Origin: Myxococcales bacterium
Lineage (GTDB): Bacteria; Myxococcota_A; Polyangia; Palsa-1104; JAEUJZ01
Assembly: GCA_016794365.1 (NCBI GenBank)
Contig: JAEUKB010000085.1
Span: forward strand, 207,658 to 271,657
Length of the DNA: 64,000 bases
Direction of reading: 5' to 3'
Shown here: positions 26,357 through 34,620 of the stretch, in pieces
Layout of the letters: the number at the start of each line of letters is the position of its first letter
How positions within the stretch are numbered: position 1 is the stretch's first letter
Position numbers and translations under genes: made by a program
Notes under the pieces: generated by a model
Databases searched by the model: none
Told to the model about the DNA's origin: nothing
Seen by the model: the letters and a program-made list of their open reading frames with translations, nothing else

Positions 26357-27204
26357 TGAGCGGTGCCGCCTAGGCCGCGAATCTGCTGACGAACGCCTTC
26401 GACCTGGGTGCTGTTTTTGTTGCCGACCAGGTCGATGTACTTGTTGAAGGCCTCGATGGCTTCCTGCTTCTGACGGTCTTGGGCAAGCAGCACGCCGAGG
26501 TCGTACCAAGCCTCTGCGTTTTTGTCGTCCATCTTGACCGCCTCGCGGTAGGCCGCAATCGCTTCGGTGGTCTTGCCCTGCACGCGATAGATGACGCCCA
26601 GGTCAAAGCGCAGGTTCGAGTCGCTTGGCAGTAGGCGAATCGCTTGCAGCGTGATCTCCGCCGCTTTGTCGAGGTTCTTCGACTGACGCAGCGCCACCGC
26701 AAAGTTTCGCAGCGCATCCGGGTTGTTCGGATCGAGCTGCACCGCCTTTTCCAGGTGTGGCAGCGCTTTGTCGTACTGCTTGGCCCGGCGATACAGCGCA
26801 CCGAGCGACGACCGCCACTGGACTTCGTTCGGAGCCAGCTCGGTCGCTCGGACCAGCATGCGAATGCCGTCAGCGTCTCGACCCGCGCTCGCGTAACAGA
26901 AACCCAGGTTGCCGTGCGCAAAGTTGTCGTCGGGCTGAAGGCGAATCGCCGCTTCATAGTGCGGGACGGCCTTGTCGCACTGCTTCTTTTTGCGCAGCAC
27001 GTTGCCCAAGGTCAGCTCAGCAGCGGCGTAGTTGGGACGAAGCTTCAGTGCTTCTTCGAGCGCGGCTTGCGCGTCATCCAGCTTGCCAAGCTGCATAAAC
27101 TGCAAGCCCTTTTGATACTGAGCGGCCGCCTCATCTGCCCAAGCAGCCACCGGAGCCATCACGACGGAGAACAGGACCAAACATCTGAGCAACTTACGCG
27201 ACAT
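26353..27204 (-). CDS. Secreted TPR protein
   Basis: About 283 aa from the ATG at 27204; the longer open frame to 27246 lacks signal character. Signal peptide KLLRCLVLFSVVMAPVAAWA-DEA. Seven or so TPR units cover the rest: AQYQKGLQFMQLGKLDDAQA, KKQCDKAVPHYEAAIRLQPD, AKQYDKALPHLEKAVQLDPN, KTTEAIAAYREAVKMDDKNA and so on. It should be a periplasmic scaffold. The role is unknown; it is convergent with ftsA and shares 4 bases of stop codon with it. Confidence 0.85.
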   Translation of the reverse strand: MSRKLLRCLVLFSVVMAPVAAWADEAAAQYQKGLQFMQLGKLDDAQAALEEALKLRPNYAAAELTLGNVLRKKKQCDKAVPHYEAAIRLQPDDNFAHGNLGFCYASAGRDADGIRMLVRATELAPNEVQWRSSLGALYRRAKQYDKALPHLEKAVQLDPNNPDALRNFAVALRQSKNLDKAAEITLQAIRLLPSDSNLRFDLGVIYRVQGKTTEAIAAYREAVKMDDKNAEAWYDLGVLLAQDRQKQEAIEAFNKYIDLVGNKNSTQVEGVRQQIRGLGGTAH

Positions 27205-27546
27205 GTTTTGGAGGGTAACACGACTAACTATGGACGCTCGCGGCAAAGTTTGTCGGCAAACCCACGCTCTTCCAAGCCCGAGCGGCGTCGCGCACTTGTG
27301 ACCGCTTCACTTTTTTATTCAATCAAAAGGAAGGGCCACAGCCCGCGCTGCGCAACGTCTCCGCGCTGCGCAAGTCTCCACCCAAGCTGCGAAATTGCTA
27401 GCACGAAAGATGCGCGCTTTTTGTTATGATGAATCGTGGTTTAGCGGCCCCTCATACTGGCCCCGGTGCCTGGGTATCGTGACTGAGCACCGTTAGCAAG
27501 TCGTCCTCACCTTCAGCCAGAGCAAGCCTGTAGCGGAATCATCACC
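27205..27546. other. Intergenic leader between divergent TPR and gpsA genes
   Basis: 342 bases without a gene. It holds an imperfect direct repeat of about 19 bases (CCGCGCTGCGCAACGTCT then CCGCGCTGCGCAAGTCT, 27343-27378), an A/T-rich patch (TTTTTTATTCAATCAAAAGG) and a TATGAT at 27425-27430 that could be a -10 box for gpsA, though no good -35 stands at 16-18 bases. I see no RNA gene. Confidence 0.5.
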
Positions 27547-28563
27547 ATGGATATCGTTGTCGTTGGAGCCGGTAGTTGGGGCACCGCTTTGGCGTGTGTG
27601 CTGTGTGAAAACCAGCACCGCGTGACGCTGTGGGGACGTGATACCGCTCAGATGGCAGAGATGGCTGCGACGCGCGAAAACCGTCGCTATCTGCCTGGGC
27701 TCAGGCTGCCCGAAAGCCTACAGTTTTCGTCGGACTTGCTCGGATCGATTGGTGCGCTGCCCACGGATCAGCCGTCGCTGACCGTGGCTGTGGTGCCGAC
27801 TCATACGATGCGTCAGGTGTTCGCGGAGCTGGCCCCGGCGCTGCCAAATCAGAACATCGTGGTGACGGCCAGCAAAGGGATCGAAAACGAGTCTCTGCTG
27901 ACGATGGACGCAGTGCTTGCCCAGGTGCTGCCGTCGCAGCTTCACGATCGAATCGCGGTGCTGTCGGGCCCCAGCTTTGCGAAAGAGACGATTGAAAAGC
28001 ACCCAACTGCCGTCGTGGCAGCGGCTCGGCAGCGAGCGATCGCCGAAGCGGTTCAGCGCGCATTTCAGGTCGGTACGTTCCGGGTCTACACATCAGATGA
28101 TGTGGTCGGAGCCGAGATCGGCGGTGCCGTCAAAAACGTCATCGCCATCGCGTGCGGAATGGCAGACGGGCTCGGCTTCGGTCACAACACGCGCGCGGCG
28201 GTGATCACCCGAGGACTGGCGGAGATCTCGCGGCTCGGGGTGCGCCTCGGCTGCAATCCTCTGACGCTCGCGGGACTGGCGGGAATGGGCGACTTGGTGC
28301 TGACCTGCAACGGTCCACAGAGCCGCAACCGTCAGGCCGGGCTGCTATTTGCTCAAGGCAAAGATCTGGTGCAGGTCCAAGCCGAGATGAAGCAAGTCGC
28401 AGAAGGCATTCGCACCACTCGATCGGTGCGCGATCTGTCCGTGAAAGTTGGCGTCGAGATGCCGATCAGTGCCGCCATCTATCGCGTGCTTTACGAAAAC
28501 CAACCCGTCGGGCAGGTGATGTCCGACCTTCTTGGCCGTCCGCCTCGTCACGAGCTGGGCTAG
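27547..28563 (+). CDS. gpsA: Glycerol-3-phosphate dehydrogenase [NAD(P)+]
   Basis: A 338-aa protein, normal length. N-terminal dinucleotide site VVVGAGSWGTALACVL, SKGIENESLLTMD, SGPSFAKET, and the catalytic-lysine region VGAEIGGAVKNVIAIACGMADGLGFGHNTRAAVITRGLAEI, followed by GMGDLVLTCNGPQSRNR. It reduces dihydroxyacetone phosphate to sn-glycerol-3-phosphate for phospholipid synthesis. It is followed 26 bases later by an unknown gene on the same strand. Confidence 0.96.
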   Translation: MDIVVVGAGSWGTALACVLCENQHRVTLWGRDTAQMAEMAATRENRRYLPGLRLPESLQFSSDLLGSIGALPTDQPSLTVAVVPTHTMRQVFAELAPALPNQNIVVTASKGIENESLLTMDAVLAQVLPSQLHDRIAVLSGPSFAKETIEKHPTAVVAAARQRAIAEAVQRAFQVGTFRVYTSDDVVGAEIGGAVKNVIAIACGMADGLGFGHNTRAAVITRGLAEISRLGVRLGCNPLTLAGLAGMGDLVLTCNGPQSRNRQAGLLFAQGKDLVQVQAEMKQVAEGIRTTRSVRDLSVKVGVEMPISAAIYRVLYENQPVGQVMSDLLGRPPRHELG

Positions 28564-28589
28564 AGCCGATTCAGACAAGAGCGTAGACC

Positions 28590-29249
28590 ATGGGAAACGA
28601 AGAACGACCCAAGCTGTCTTGGCGTGAGATCGACAAGCGACGAGCGGGAGGCGGCAGCCCACGCACCAACACTCCGTCGGACCGGCCCCCGCACGGTGAA
28701 GAGACGCGACAAAAGCAGTACCGAGCGGCGCTCGAAGCGGCCTTTGCCAAAGGAGAGCTCGGCAAGCTGGCCGATAAGCTCAACCTGACCGGACGCAGCA
28801 CGCCCGAAGAGCCCAAAGCCACGGCACCCGCCGCTGCACCGACGCCAGCTCCCGTCGCCACCGCACCAGCTACACCGGCTGAGAGCGCTCCGGCTGAGTC
28901 TGAGACGGCGAAAAAGTCTGCTGCCAAAAAGAAGCCAACTGAAGATCGTGCGTCGCTGTTTCGCAAGCTCACCGAGGCAGCCAGCCGTTCCGAGATCAGC
29001 CGCGCGGCGGAAAAGTATCTGTCACGCTTTCCGATGCCCGACGATCACGAGTTCTTGGAACAGATCCTAGAACACGAAAAAGAGTCGCGCATCCGCGAGG
29101 CGATGACGCGCATCGGAGAGCTGCTCGATCGTCGGCACCTGCCACGACGGACGCGCGCACTGATTGGCAAGCTGCGCTATCTGACCGAGACCAGCTTCAG
29201 CGACGACATTCGCGAGCTGGCCAAGAGCCTGTTGTCTCGCCTGAGCTAA
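28590..29249 (+). CDS. Hypothetical protein with Pro/Ala linker
   Basis: A 219-aa soluble protein. Residues 1-70 are charged (LSWREIDKRRAGGG, ETRQKQYRAALEAAFAKGEL), 70-120 are a Pro/Ala/Glu linker, and 125-219 form a helical domain (RASLFRKLTEAASRSEISRA, FPMPDDHEFLEQILEHEKES, RRTRALIGKLRYLTE). I do not recognise the family. It is probably co-transcribed with gpsA, and its stop overlaps the stop of the convergent sigma-factor gene by 4 bases. Confidence 0.65.
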   Translation: MGNEERPKLSWREIDKRRAGGGSPRTNTPSDRPPHGEETRQKQYRAALEAAFAKGELGKLADKLNLTGRSTPEEPKATAPAAAPTPAPVATAPATPAESAPAESETAKKSAAKKKPTEDRASLFRKLTEAASRSEISRAAEKYLSRFPMPDDHEFLEQILEHEKESRIREAMTRIGELLDRRHLPRRTRALIGKLRYLTETSFSDDIRELAKSLLSRLS

Positions 29250-30406
29250 TCGAGCCCCATCGCGATCTGCACCGCATCGCCCAGCTCTTTCTTCAAGTAC
29301 ACTTTCAGTCGCCCAAGGAGCCGCGCTTCGAGCTGACGGGCGCGCTCTCGACTGATGCCAAAGCGCTCGCCGACATCTTGTAGCGTCAGCGGTGTATCGG
29401 CCATCAGACGATCTTGGAACAAGAGCTTCTCGCGTCCGGTCAAGGTCTGCTCAAACTCGGACAGCTTCTGCCTGAGCAGCGCACGGAACTCTTCGCTCTC
29501 GGCGGTCAGATCGGGTCGCATCGAGCCCGGTGATTCCAGCAGATCCACCTGCCTGCGACCGCCTTCATCGTCACGGCCCACCGGCGCATCGAGCGACGTT
29601 TCGCTCTGACCAAGCCGCTGAGACATGTCCGTCACTTCTTGCTCGGGCACCGACAGCCGCTCGGCCAGCAGCTTGCTCGTCGCAACAAAGCCATCGGCTT
29701 CGAGCTTTTCGCGCTCTTTGCTCAGGTTAAAAAACAGCTTGCGCTGCGCCTGCGTCGTCCCGATTTTGACAAGCCGCCAGTTGTTCAAGATGAACTTGAG
29801 CATGTAGGCGCGAATCCACCACGCGGCATACGACGAGAGCTTGACGCCTCGGTGTGGATCGTACTTTTCGACCGCTTGCAGAAGGCCCAGGTTTCCTTCC
29901 TGCACCAGATCGAGCAGGTTCCGATACGCGCGCTTGTATTCGTGCGCGATCTTGACGACGAGCCGCAGGTTCGCAGTGATAAGCCGTCGCGCAATCACCG
30001 GATCTCGCGATCGGGAATACTGCACCGCCAGCTCGTGCTCTTCTTCGCGACTGAGCAGCGGATAGCGACGGATTTCATGCATATACGCCGTCAGTGGATC
30101 GCTCTTGACCAGCGAGCCACTGCGTCGTCCATCGGGAACCAGCTCCGTCACCAGCGCATCGGCAGCCAGCACGATGTCTTCGTCTGGTATCGCATCGACC
30201 GCAGAGCCAACCAGCTTTTCTAGCTCGGCATCGTCGTCGGAAGGATCGACGGAATCTGCGGCGCCATCGACTAGCTCTGGCTGGGTGGTGTCCGCAGGCT
30301 CTGATTCCTTGCGGTCGGGATGGGTCGATACAGAAGCCACCGCGCGTCGCGGCTTGCCAGAAGGCTTCGCTGAAGGCTTCGCTGAAGGCTTGGAATCTTG
30401 TGCCAT
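29246..30406 (-). CDS. RpoH-type RNA polymerase sigma-70 family factor
   Basis: About 386 aa from the ATG at 30406 (the frame continues upstream without coding character). An unusual 110-residue N-terminal extension starts with KPSAKPSAKPSGKP repeats and becomes acidic. Then come the core regions: region 1.2/2.1 DPLTAYMHEIRRYPLLSREE, region 2 NLRLVVKIAHEYKR / LLDLVQEGNLGLLQAVEKYD and SSYAAWWIRAYMLKFIL, and the RpoH-box-like QRKLFFNLSKEREKL that marks heat-shock sigma factors. Region 4 helix-turn-helix is TLQDVGERFGISRERARQLE. It probably directs heat-shock or developmental genes, like the RpoH paralogues of myxobacteria. Confidence 0.9.
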   Translation of the reverse strand: MAQDSKPSAKPSAKPSGKPRRAVASVSTHPDRKESEPADTTQPELVDGAADSVDPSDDDAELEKLVGSAVDAIPDEDIVLAADALVTELVPDGRRSGSLVKSDPLTAYMHEIRRYPLLSREEEHELAVQYSRSRDPVIARRLITANLRLVVKIAHEYKRAYRNLLDLVQEGNLGLLQAVEKYDPHRGVKLSSYAAWWIRAYMLKFILNNWRLVKIGTTQAQRKLFFNLSKEREKLEADGFVATSKLLAERLSVPEQEVTDMSQRLGQSETSLDAPVGRDDEGGRRQVDLLESPGSMRPDLTAESEEFRALLRQKLSEFEQTLTGREKLLFQDRLMADTPLTLQDVGERFGISRERARQLEARLLGRLKVYLKKELGDAVQIAMGLD

Positions 30407-30513
30407 GACGTAGACGCTCGGAATTAAACCAGAAGATCGCTGAAAAATCGCTCGCTGACGCACGATTAGCGTGGCTCTCCGACGTGATATGCTCCCCAGG
30501 ATAGGCCTTGCCG

Positions 30514-32640
30514 ATGCATCACGAACAGAGCCCAGTCCCAGGACATCCGTACGAAAACCCGCTCGCGCACCTTCGCGATGAGCAGCGACGACTTCAGCTT
30601 CTGCTTCAGCGCAAGACGAGTCCAAGCGAAACCAGCCGCGTGGCCGAGCAGCTCGACGAGCTTGGGCAGCAGATTGCGTCTCGGCTGGCGGACAATGAGC
30701 GAAGCGGTCGCTCGCTGCCCATCACGAGGCTGTCGCGCTCGCTGGTGCTTTCGCCACTCGAAGTGTCACTGGTGACGGTGCTGCTCTTGGCGGAGACCTC
30801 GTCCGAGGCACGATCGCTTTTGTCGCCGCACTTGCCATCGGGAATGGCGCAAGGAACCGTCGCGCACTATCTGGACATCTTGGGTCCAGACGAAGCGTCG
30901 CAGCGCGCGCTGCTGTCGGCCCTGTCACCGAGTGGAACGCTGCGGCGTCATGGCCTGGTCTTTTTGGCTCCCGATTCTGGCTGGGCACCGACGACACCGC
31001 TGCTGTTTCAGCGGGTCAAGCTCTCGGATCGGCTGGTGTCTTTTCTCCATGGTGAAGAGCGGCCTCCGACGCATGCGCTTCCGCACGGGGTCAGCTTGTT
31101 CGTCGGACAACGCACGCTGGGACAGCTCACGCTACCGACGGGACTTGCGGACAGACTGCGCGACGCACTGGATGAGTGTGCCCAGCCGCTTCTGTCGGAC
31201 AGCGACGGTTCGGTGCTGCCTCCGCTGTGTCTGACGGGACTTCGACGAAGTGGCCGCAAGTCGCTCTTGTCGGCGCTGCTACCAGGCAGACCGCTGGTGG
31301 TGCTGTCTGCCAGTAGCCTTCAGCGAGGAGAAGCCGCGCTGGTTCAGACGGTTCAAGCCGCGCTCGCCGAGGCTGCGATTGCGCAAGGTGTGCTGTATAT
31401 CTCGTCGGCAGAGCTGCTTGGCGATCTGGATCCTGCACTGTTTGAGCAGCTTCGTCGGATGCTGCTCGGAAGTCGCGTACGGGTGGTGCTGGCTGCCGAC
31501 GGACCAATTGATGCGCTGTGGACTCGTCTGCCAGAGCTGCTTCGCGTCGATATCCCGATGCCCGATCGCGCCACGCAGACTGCGCTGTGGAATCACCTGC
31601 TGCCCGTCGATATGCTTCAAGAGCGCGGCTTCGATGTGCGAGCGCTGGCCAACAGCTATTCGCTGCCAGCGGGAGCCATCTGGCGCTGCGTAAGTGAGAT
31701 GGTTCGTACCGCACGGCTCGACGGAAGCAAGCAGCCCACGCTGACGATGTCTGCTGCGCGTGAAGCGGTTCGGAAGCAGCTCGGCAATCGGTTTGGCGAT
31801 CTGGCGCAGCTTGTCTCGATTTCGCTGTCGTGGGAAGACTTGGTGCTGCCGCCGGAATCGATGGAGCGCGTGCTGGAGATCGTAGCCTATGCGCGTTATC
31901 GAGAGCAGCTCCTCGGCAAGTGGGGGTTTGAGCGCAAGCTGCCCTACGGTCGATCGATCAGCGTGCTACTCGCCGGGGCACCAGGGACGGGCAAGACGAT
32001 GGTCGCAGCGCTCGTCGCCAAAGAGATTGGGCTGGAGCTGTTTCGCGTGAATGTTGCCCGTGTCATCGAGCGCTTCGCCGGAGAGACGGAAAAGAACCTG
32101 GCGCGCATCTTCGACGAAGCCAAGCGCCAGCAGGTTGCGCTGCTGTTCGACGAAGCCGATACGCTGTTTGGTCGCCGACTCGACGTGCGCTCGTCGCAAG
32201 ATCGCTATGCCAACATGGCGGTGAGCTTTCTTTTGCAAGCGGTGGAATCGCACGACGGTGTCCTGATCCTGACGACGAACAACGAAAAGCTACTGGATGA
32301 TGCGTTTCGCAGACGGCTTCGCTTTCGGATTGCCCTGCCGCTACCGAGTGAGCATGAGCGAGCGCGGCTGTGGGAATCGATGCTGCCGACAGACACGCCG
32401 CTGGCCGACGGAATTGACTTTCTTCAGCTCGCGCAAGAGTTCGATCTGTCGGGCGGAGCGATCAAAAACGCAGTGGTGCGCGCTGCGCTGCGAGCCCTGG
32501 CGCAAGGTGGCGTTGTGACGATCGATCTTCTCCGTCGCTGTGCCAAGCTGGAATGTGAAGAAATGGGCATCTTGGTGGCGACGGAAAGCGATGCTGGCGA
32601 TCTCGACGAGGATGAACTAGAAACGGAAACGCACGAATAG
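30514..32640 (+). CDS. Two-module AAA ATPase
   Basis: About 708 aa from the ATG at 30514 (a TTG at 30508 is possible); AGGATAGG lies about 8 bases before. The N-terminal module (about 230-340) has a broken P-loop (GLRRSGRKSLLSALLPG). The C-terminal module is intact: AGAPGTGKTMVAALVAKEI, VIERFAGETEKNLARIFDEA, Walker B VALLFDEADTLFGRR, sensor LILTTNNEKLLDDAFRRRLRF. This layout with one dead and one live module is like the ATPases found beside phage-tail-like contractile injection systems and in other bacterial loci, but no tail gene is present here. It probably remodels or unfolds a partner protein. It is divergent from the sigma-factor gene. Confidence 0.85.
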   Translation: MHHEQSPVPGHPYENPLAHLRDEQRRLQLLLQRKTSPSETSRVAEQLDELGQQIASRLADNERSGRSLPITRLSRSLVLSPLEVSLVTVLLLAETSSEARSLLSPHLPSGMAQGTVAHYLDILGPDEASQRALLSALSPSGTLRRHGLVFLAPDSGWAPTTPLLFQRVKLSDRLVSFLHGEERPPTHALPHGVSLFVGQRTLGQLTLPTGLADRLRDALDECAQPLLSDSDGSVLPPLCLTGLRRSGRKSLLSALLPGRPLVVLSASSLQRGEAALVQTVQAALAEAAIAQGVLYISSAELLGDLDPALFEQLRRMLLGSRVRVVLAADGPIDALWTRLPELLRVDIPMPDRATQTALWNHLLPVDMLQERGFDVRALANSYSLPAGAIWRCVSEMVRTARLDGSKQPTLTMSAAREAVRKQLGNRFGDLAQLVSISLSWEDLVLPPESMERVLEIVAYARYREQLLGKWGFERKLPYGRSISVLLAGAPGTGKTMVAALVAKEIGLELFRVNVARVIERFAGETEKNLARIFDEAKRQQVALLFDEADTLFGRRLDVRSSQDRYANMAVSFLLQAVESHDGVLILTTNNEKLLDDAFRRRLRFRIALPLPSEHERARLWESMLPTDTPLADGIDFLQLAQEFDLSGGAIKNAVVRAALRALAQGGVVTIDLLRRCAKLECEEMGILVATESDAGDLDEDELETETHE

Positions 32641-32770
32641 CTCGACGATGTAGCCGTCCGTGAACATGCGCACCAAGCGCTGCGAAAACGCGAAACAGCG
32701 TCGAAGAGCAGGCCGCAAGCCGCAGATTGACAAGCGACAGCTTCCCGCGCCGTGCTACATACGATGAGAC

Positions 32771-33571
32771 ATGGACAAGACTTCGTTGCTCTCGTTCACG
32801 ATTCCGGTCCTTCTGGCTGCTTCGACGGCATGGGCAGCGCCACCGACTCCGGCTCCGCGTCCGCCTGCTGGCAAGCCTGTGGCCAAGCCTCCGGTCAAAA
32901 AGCCCGTCGATGTCAACCGCACACCGGAGCCGCCCAGAGGCTGTTCCCCGACGGAAAGTGGCTTTGTGATGTCGCCCATCGAGGTGTCTCTCAAGTGCGA
33001 CGAAACGTGGGACAAGTGCGAGAGCGACATTCCGCTCCGCGCCAAGAACTGCACCGGAGAGTTTCAGTCGATCTATCGGCTGGAAATGTATGAAAACGGT
33101 CGTCGCAGCCTAGAGCTAGAGTTTGATCCAGCACCCGTCGTCGGAAACGGCACAACCTGGAAAGAAGCGATTCCGTGGACCAGTCCCGGCGATCTGGAAG
33201 CGGTGGTCTACTTTCGACCGCCCGGATCGACGGGAGAGCAGTCCGTTCGCGGCTCGGTCAAGATTGCCAACAAAGGACTGTCTGCCGCCAAAGAGGCCTG
33301 CGAAAAATGTAACGGCGTCTGGGGCCGCTACGGCGTCAATCGCTACCAAGGCTGTAACTGCAAGACCACCGACGCGGGCAAGGTCTGTAACGACGGCGAC
33401 GACTGTCAGGGATTGTGTCTGTTCCGTCGCTACGATGACCAAGCTCGCGAAGAAGGAGTCTGTAGCGAGCAGCAGCGCATGACTGGCTGCATTCCGGTTG
33501 TGATGAAAGGACAGAGCCAGTTAAAGCCGCGCATTCCGCCTCCCAAAAAGCTGCCGACCTGCCTCGACTAA
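32771..33571 (+). CDS. Exported Cys-containing protein of unknown function
   Basis: A 266-aa protein with signal peptide SLLSFTIPVLLAASTAWA-APP, then a Pro/Lys linker (PRPPAGKPVAKPPVKKPV). Residues about 55-165 look like a beta-rich domain (ESGFVMSPIEVSLKCDETWD, SIYRLEMYENGRRSLELEFD). The C-terminal part has many Cys (ACEKCNGVWGRYG, GCNCKTTDAGKVCNDGDDCQ, LCLFRRY) in a pattern resembling the Cys-rich modules of other exported proteins in this window. Function unknown. Confidence 0.68.
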   Translation: MDKTSLLSFTIPVLLAASTAWAAPPTPAPRPPAGKPVAKPPVKKPVDVNRTPEPPRGCSPTESGFVMSPIEVSLKCDETWDKCESDIPLRAKNCTGEFQSIYRLEMYENGRRSLELEFDPAPVVGNGTTWKEAIPWTSPGDLEAVVYFRPPGSTGEQSVRGSVKIANKGLSAAKEACEKCNGVWGRYGVNRYQGCNCKTTDAGKVCNDGDDCQGLCLFRRYDDQAREEGVCSEQQRMTGCIPVVMKGQSQLKPRIPPPKKLPTCLD

Positions 33572-33694
33572 GCGTGCCGACAGTGCGCCAATATTAGGCG
33601 TATCAAATGACTCTTATTGACAGCAAGGAGTCGCGTTGGGAAGCACAAAGGAGTCAGGGTAGGAATCGGTCTGGAACCACCAAGGAGTGACTCA

Positions 33695-34444
33695 ATGAGA
33701 TCGTCCCGTGTGCGCCTTGGCTACTCTGTACTTGCTCTTGTGTCGTCGCTGCTTGCCGCGTGTGGCACTTCGACTGTCAATACTTCGTCCGATCCCACGA
33801 TCAATCCCGGCTCTTCAGAAAATCCGCAGACTCCAGGGTCACAGCCCACGATTGGCCAAGTTCAAAATGGGGAAGGAACCTACTACGGAGCGACGGGCGC
33901 AGGAGCGTGTTCGTACGATCCAAGTCCCGGCAACTTGATGGTTGCAGCCATGAATGCTCCGCAGTGGCAAGGAAGCCAAGTCTGTGGAACGTGCGTCGAT
34001 GTCACTGGACCGAAAGGGAAAGTCACCGTTCGCATCGTTGACCTATGTCCCGAGTGCAAGAGCGGCGATCTGGATCTCTCCCAAGAAGCCTTCGTACAGA
34101 TTGCTGATCAGTCCGCCGGTCGCGTAAAGATCAGCTGGACTGCCGTCGCGTGCGCGGTCTCTGGTCCGATCGGAATTCACTTCAAAGAAGGCAGCAATCC
34201 GTACTGGATGGCGGTTCAGGTTCGCAACAGTCGCCTTCCGATCAAAAAAATCGAGCTGCAACAGAACGGAAACTGGGTCGGACTCGCGTCGCAGACGTAC
34301 AACTACTATGTTGCGGACAGTCCCGATCCGGGGCCGGGTCCGTTCACATTCCGCATCACAGCGTCCAACGATCAGCAGATCACCGAAACGGGCGTACAGT
34401 TCAAAGTGGCGCAGACCGTGACGGGAACGCAGCAGTTCCAGTAG
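33695..34444 (+). CDS. Expansin-like lipoprotein
   Basis: About 249 aa from the ATG at 33695, which follows AAGGAG (33682-33687). Lipobox LVSSLLAAC. After a Ser/Thr/Pro linker comes a double-psi beta-barrel domain typical of bacterial expansins: GEGTYYGATGAGACSYDPS, CGTCVDVTGPKGKVTVRIVD, LCPECKSGDLDLSQEAF with the conserved catalytic-type Asp. A second beta-sandwich domain (about 155-249, NPYWMAVQVRNSRLPIKKIE, GPFTFRITASND) fits the carbohydrate-binding CBM63 partner. Expansins loosen cellulose or peptidoglycan networks without hydrolysis. Two more AAGGAGT words (33625 and 33648) occur in the leader. Confidence 0.9.
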   Translation: MRSSRVRLGYSVLALVSSLLAACGTSTVNTSSDPTINPGSSENPQTPGSQPTIGQVQNGEGTYYGATGAGACSYDPSPGNLMVAAMNAPQWQGSQVCGTCVDVTGPKGKVTVRIVDLCPECKSGDLDLSQEAFVQIADQSAGRVKISWTAVACAVSGPIGIHFKEGSNPYWMAVQVRNSRLPIKKIELQQNGNWVGLASQTYNYYVADSPDPGPGPFTFRITASNDQQITETGVQFKVAQTVTGTQQFQ

Positions 34445-34620
34445 CCTGAATCTTGTCTGTTGCGGACTCACTCCGCCGCTTCTTTCCTTCGCTTGGCTCC
34501 ATATCGTTTCCACTGGCTTTCTGCGACGCGCTGGCGCTCGCGATGTCAGACCCATCGGCTATGGTTTGCGGGCTTGGGGCGCACATGGGCGAACGATGTC
34601 TTCAAACGCTGGAGGCTCGA

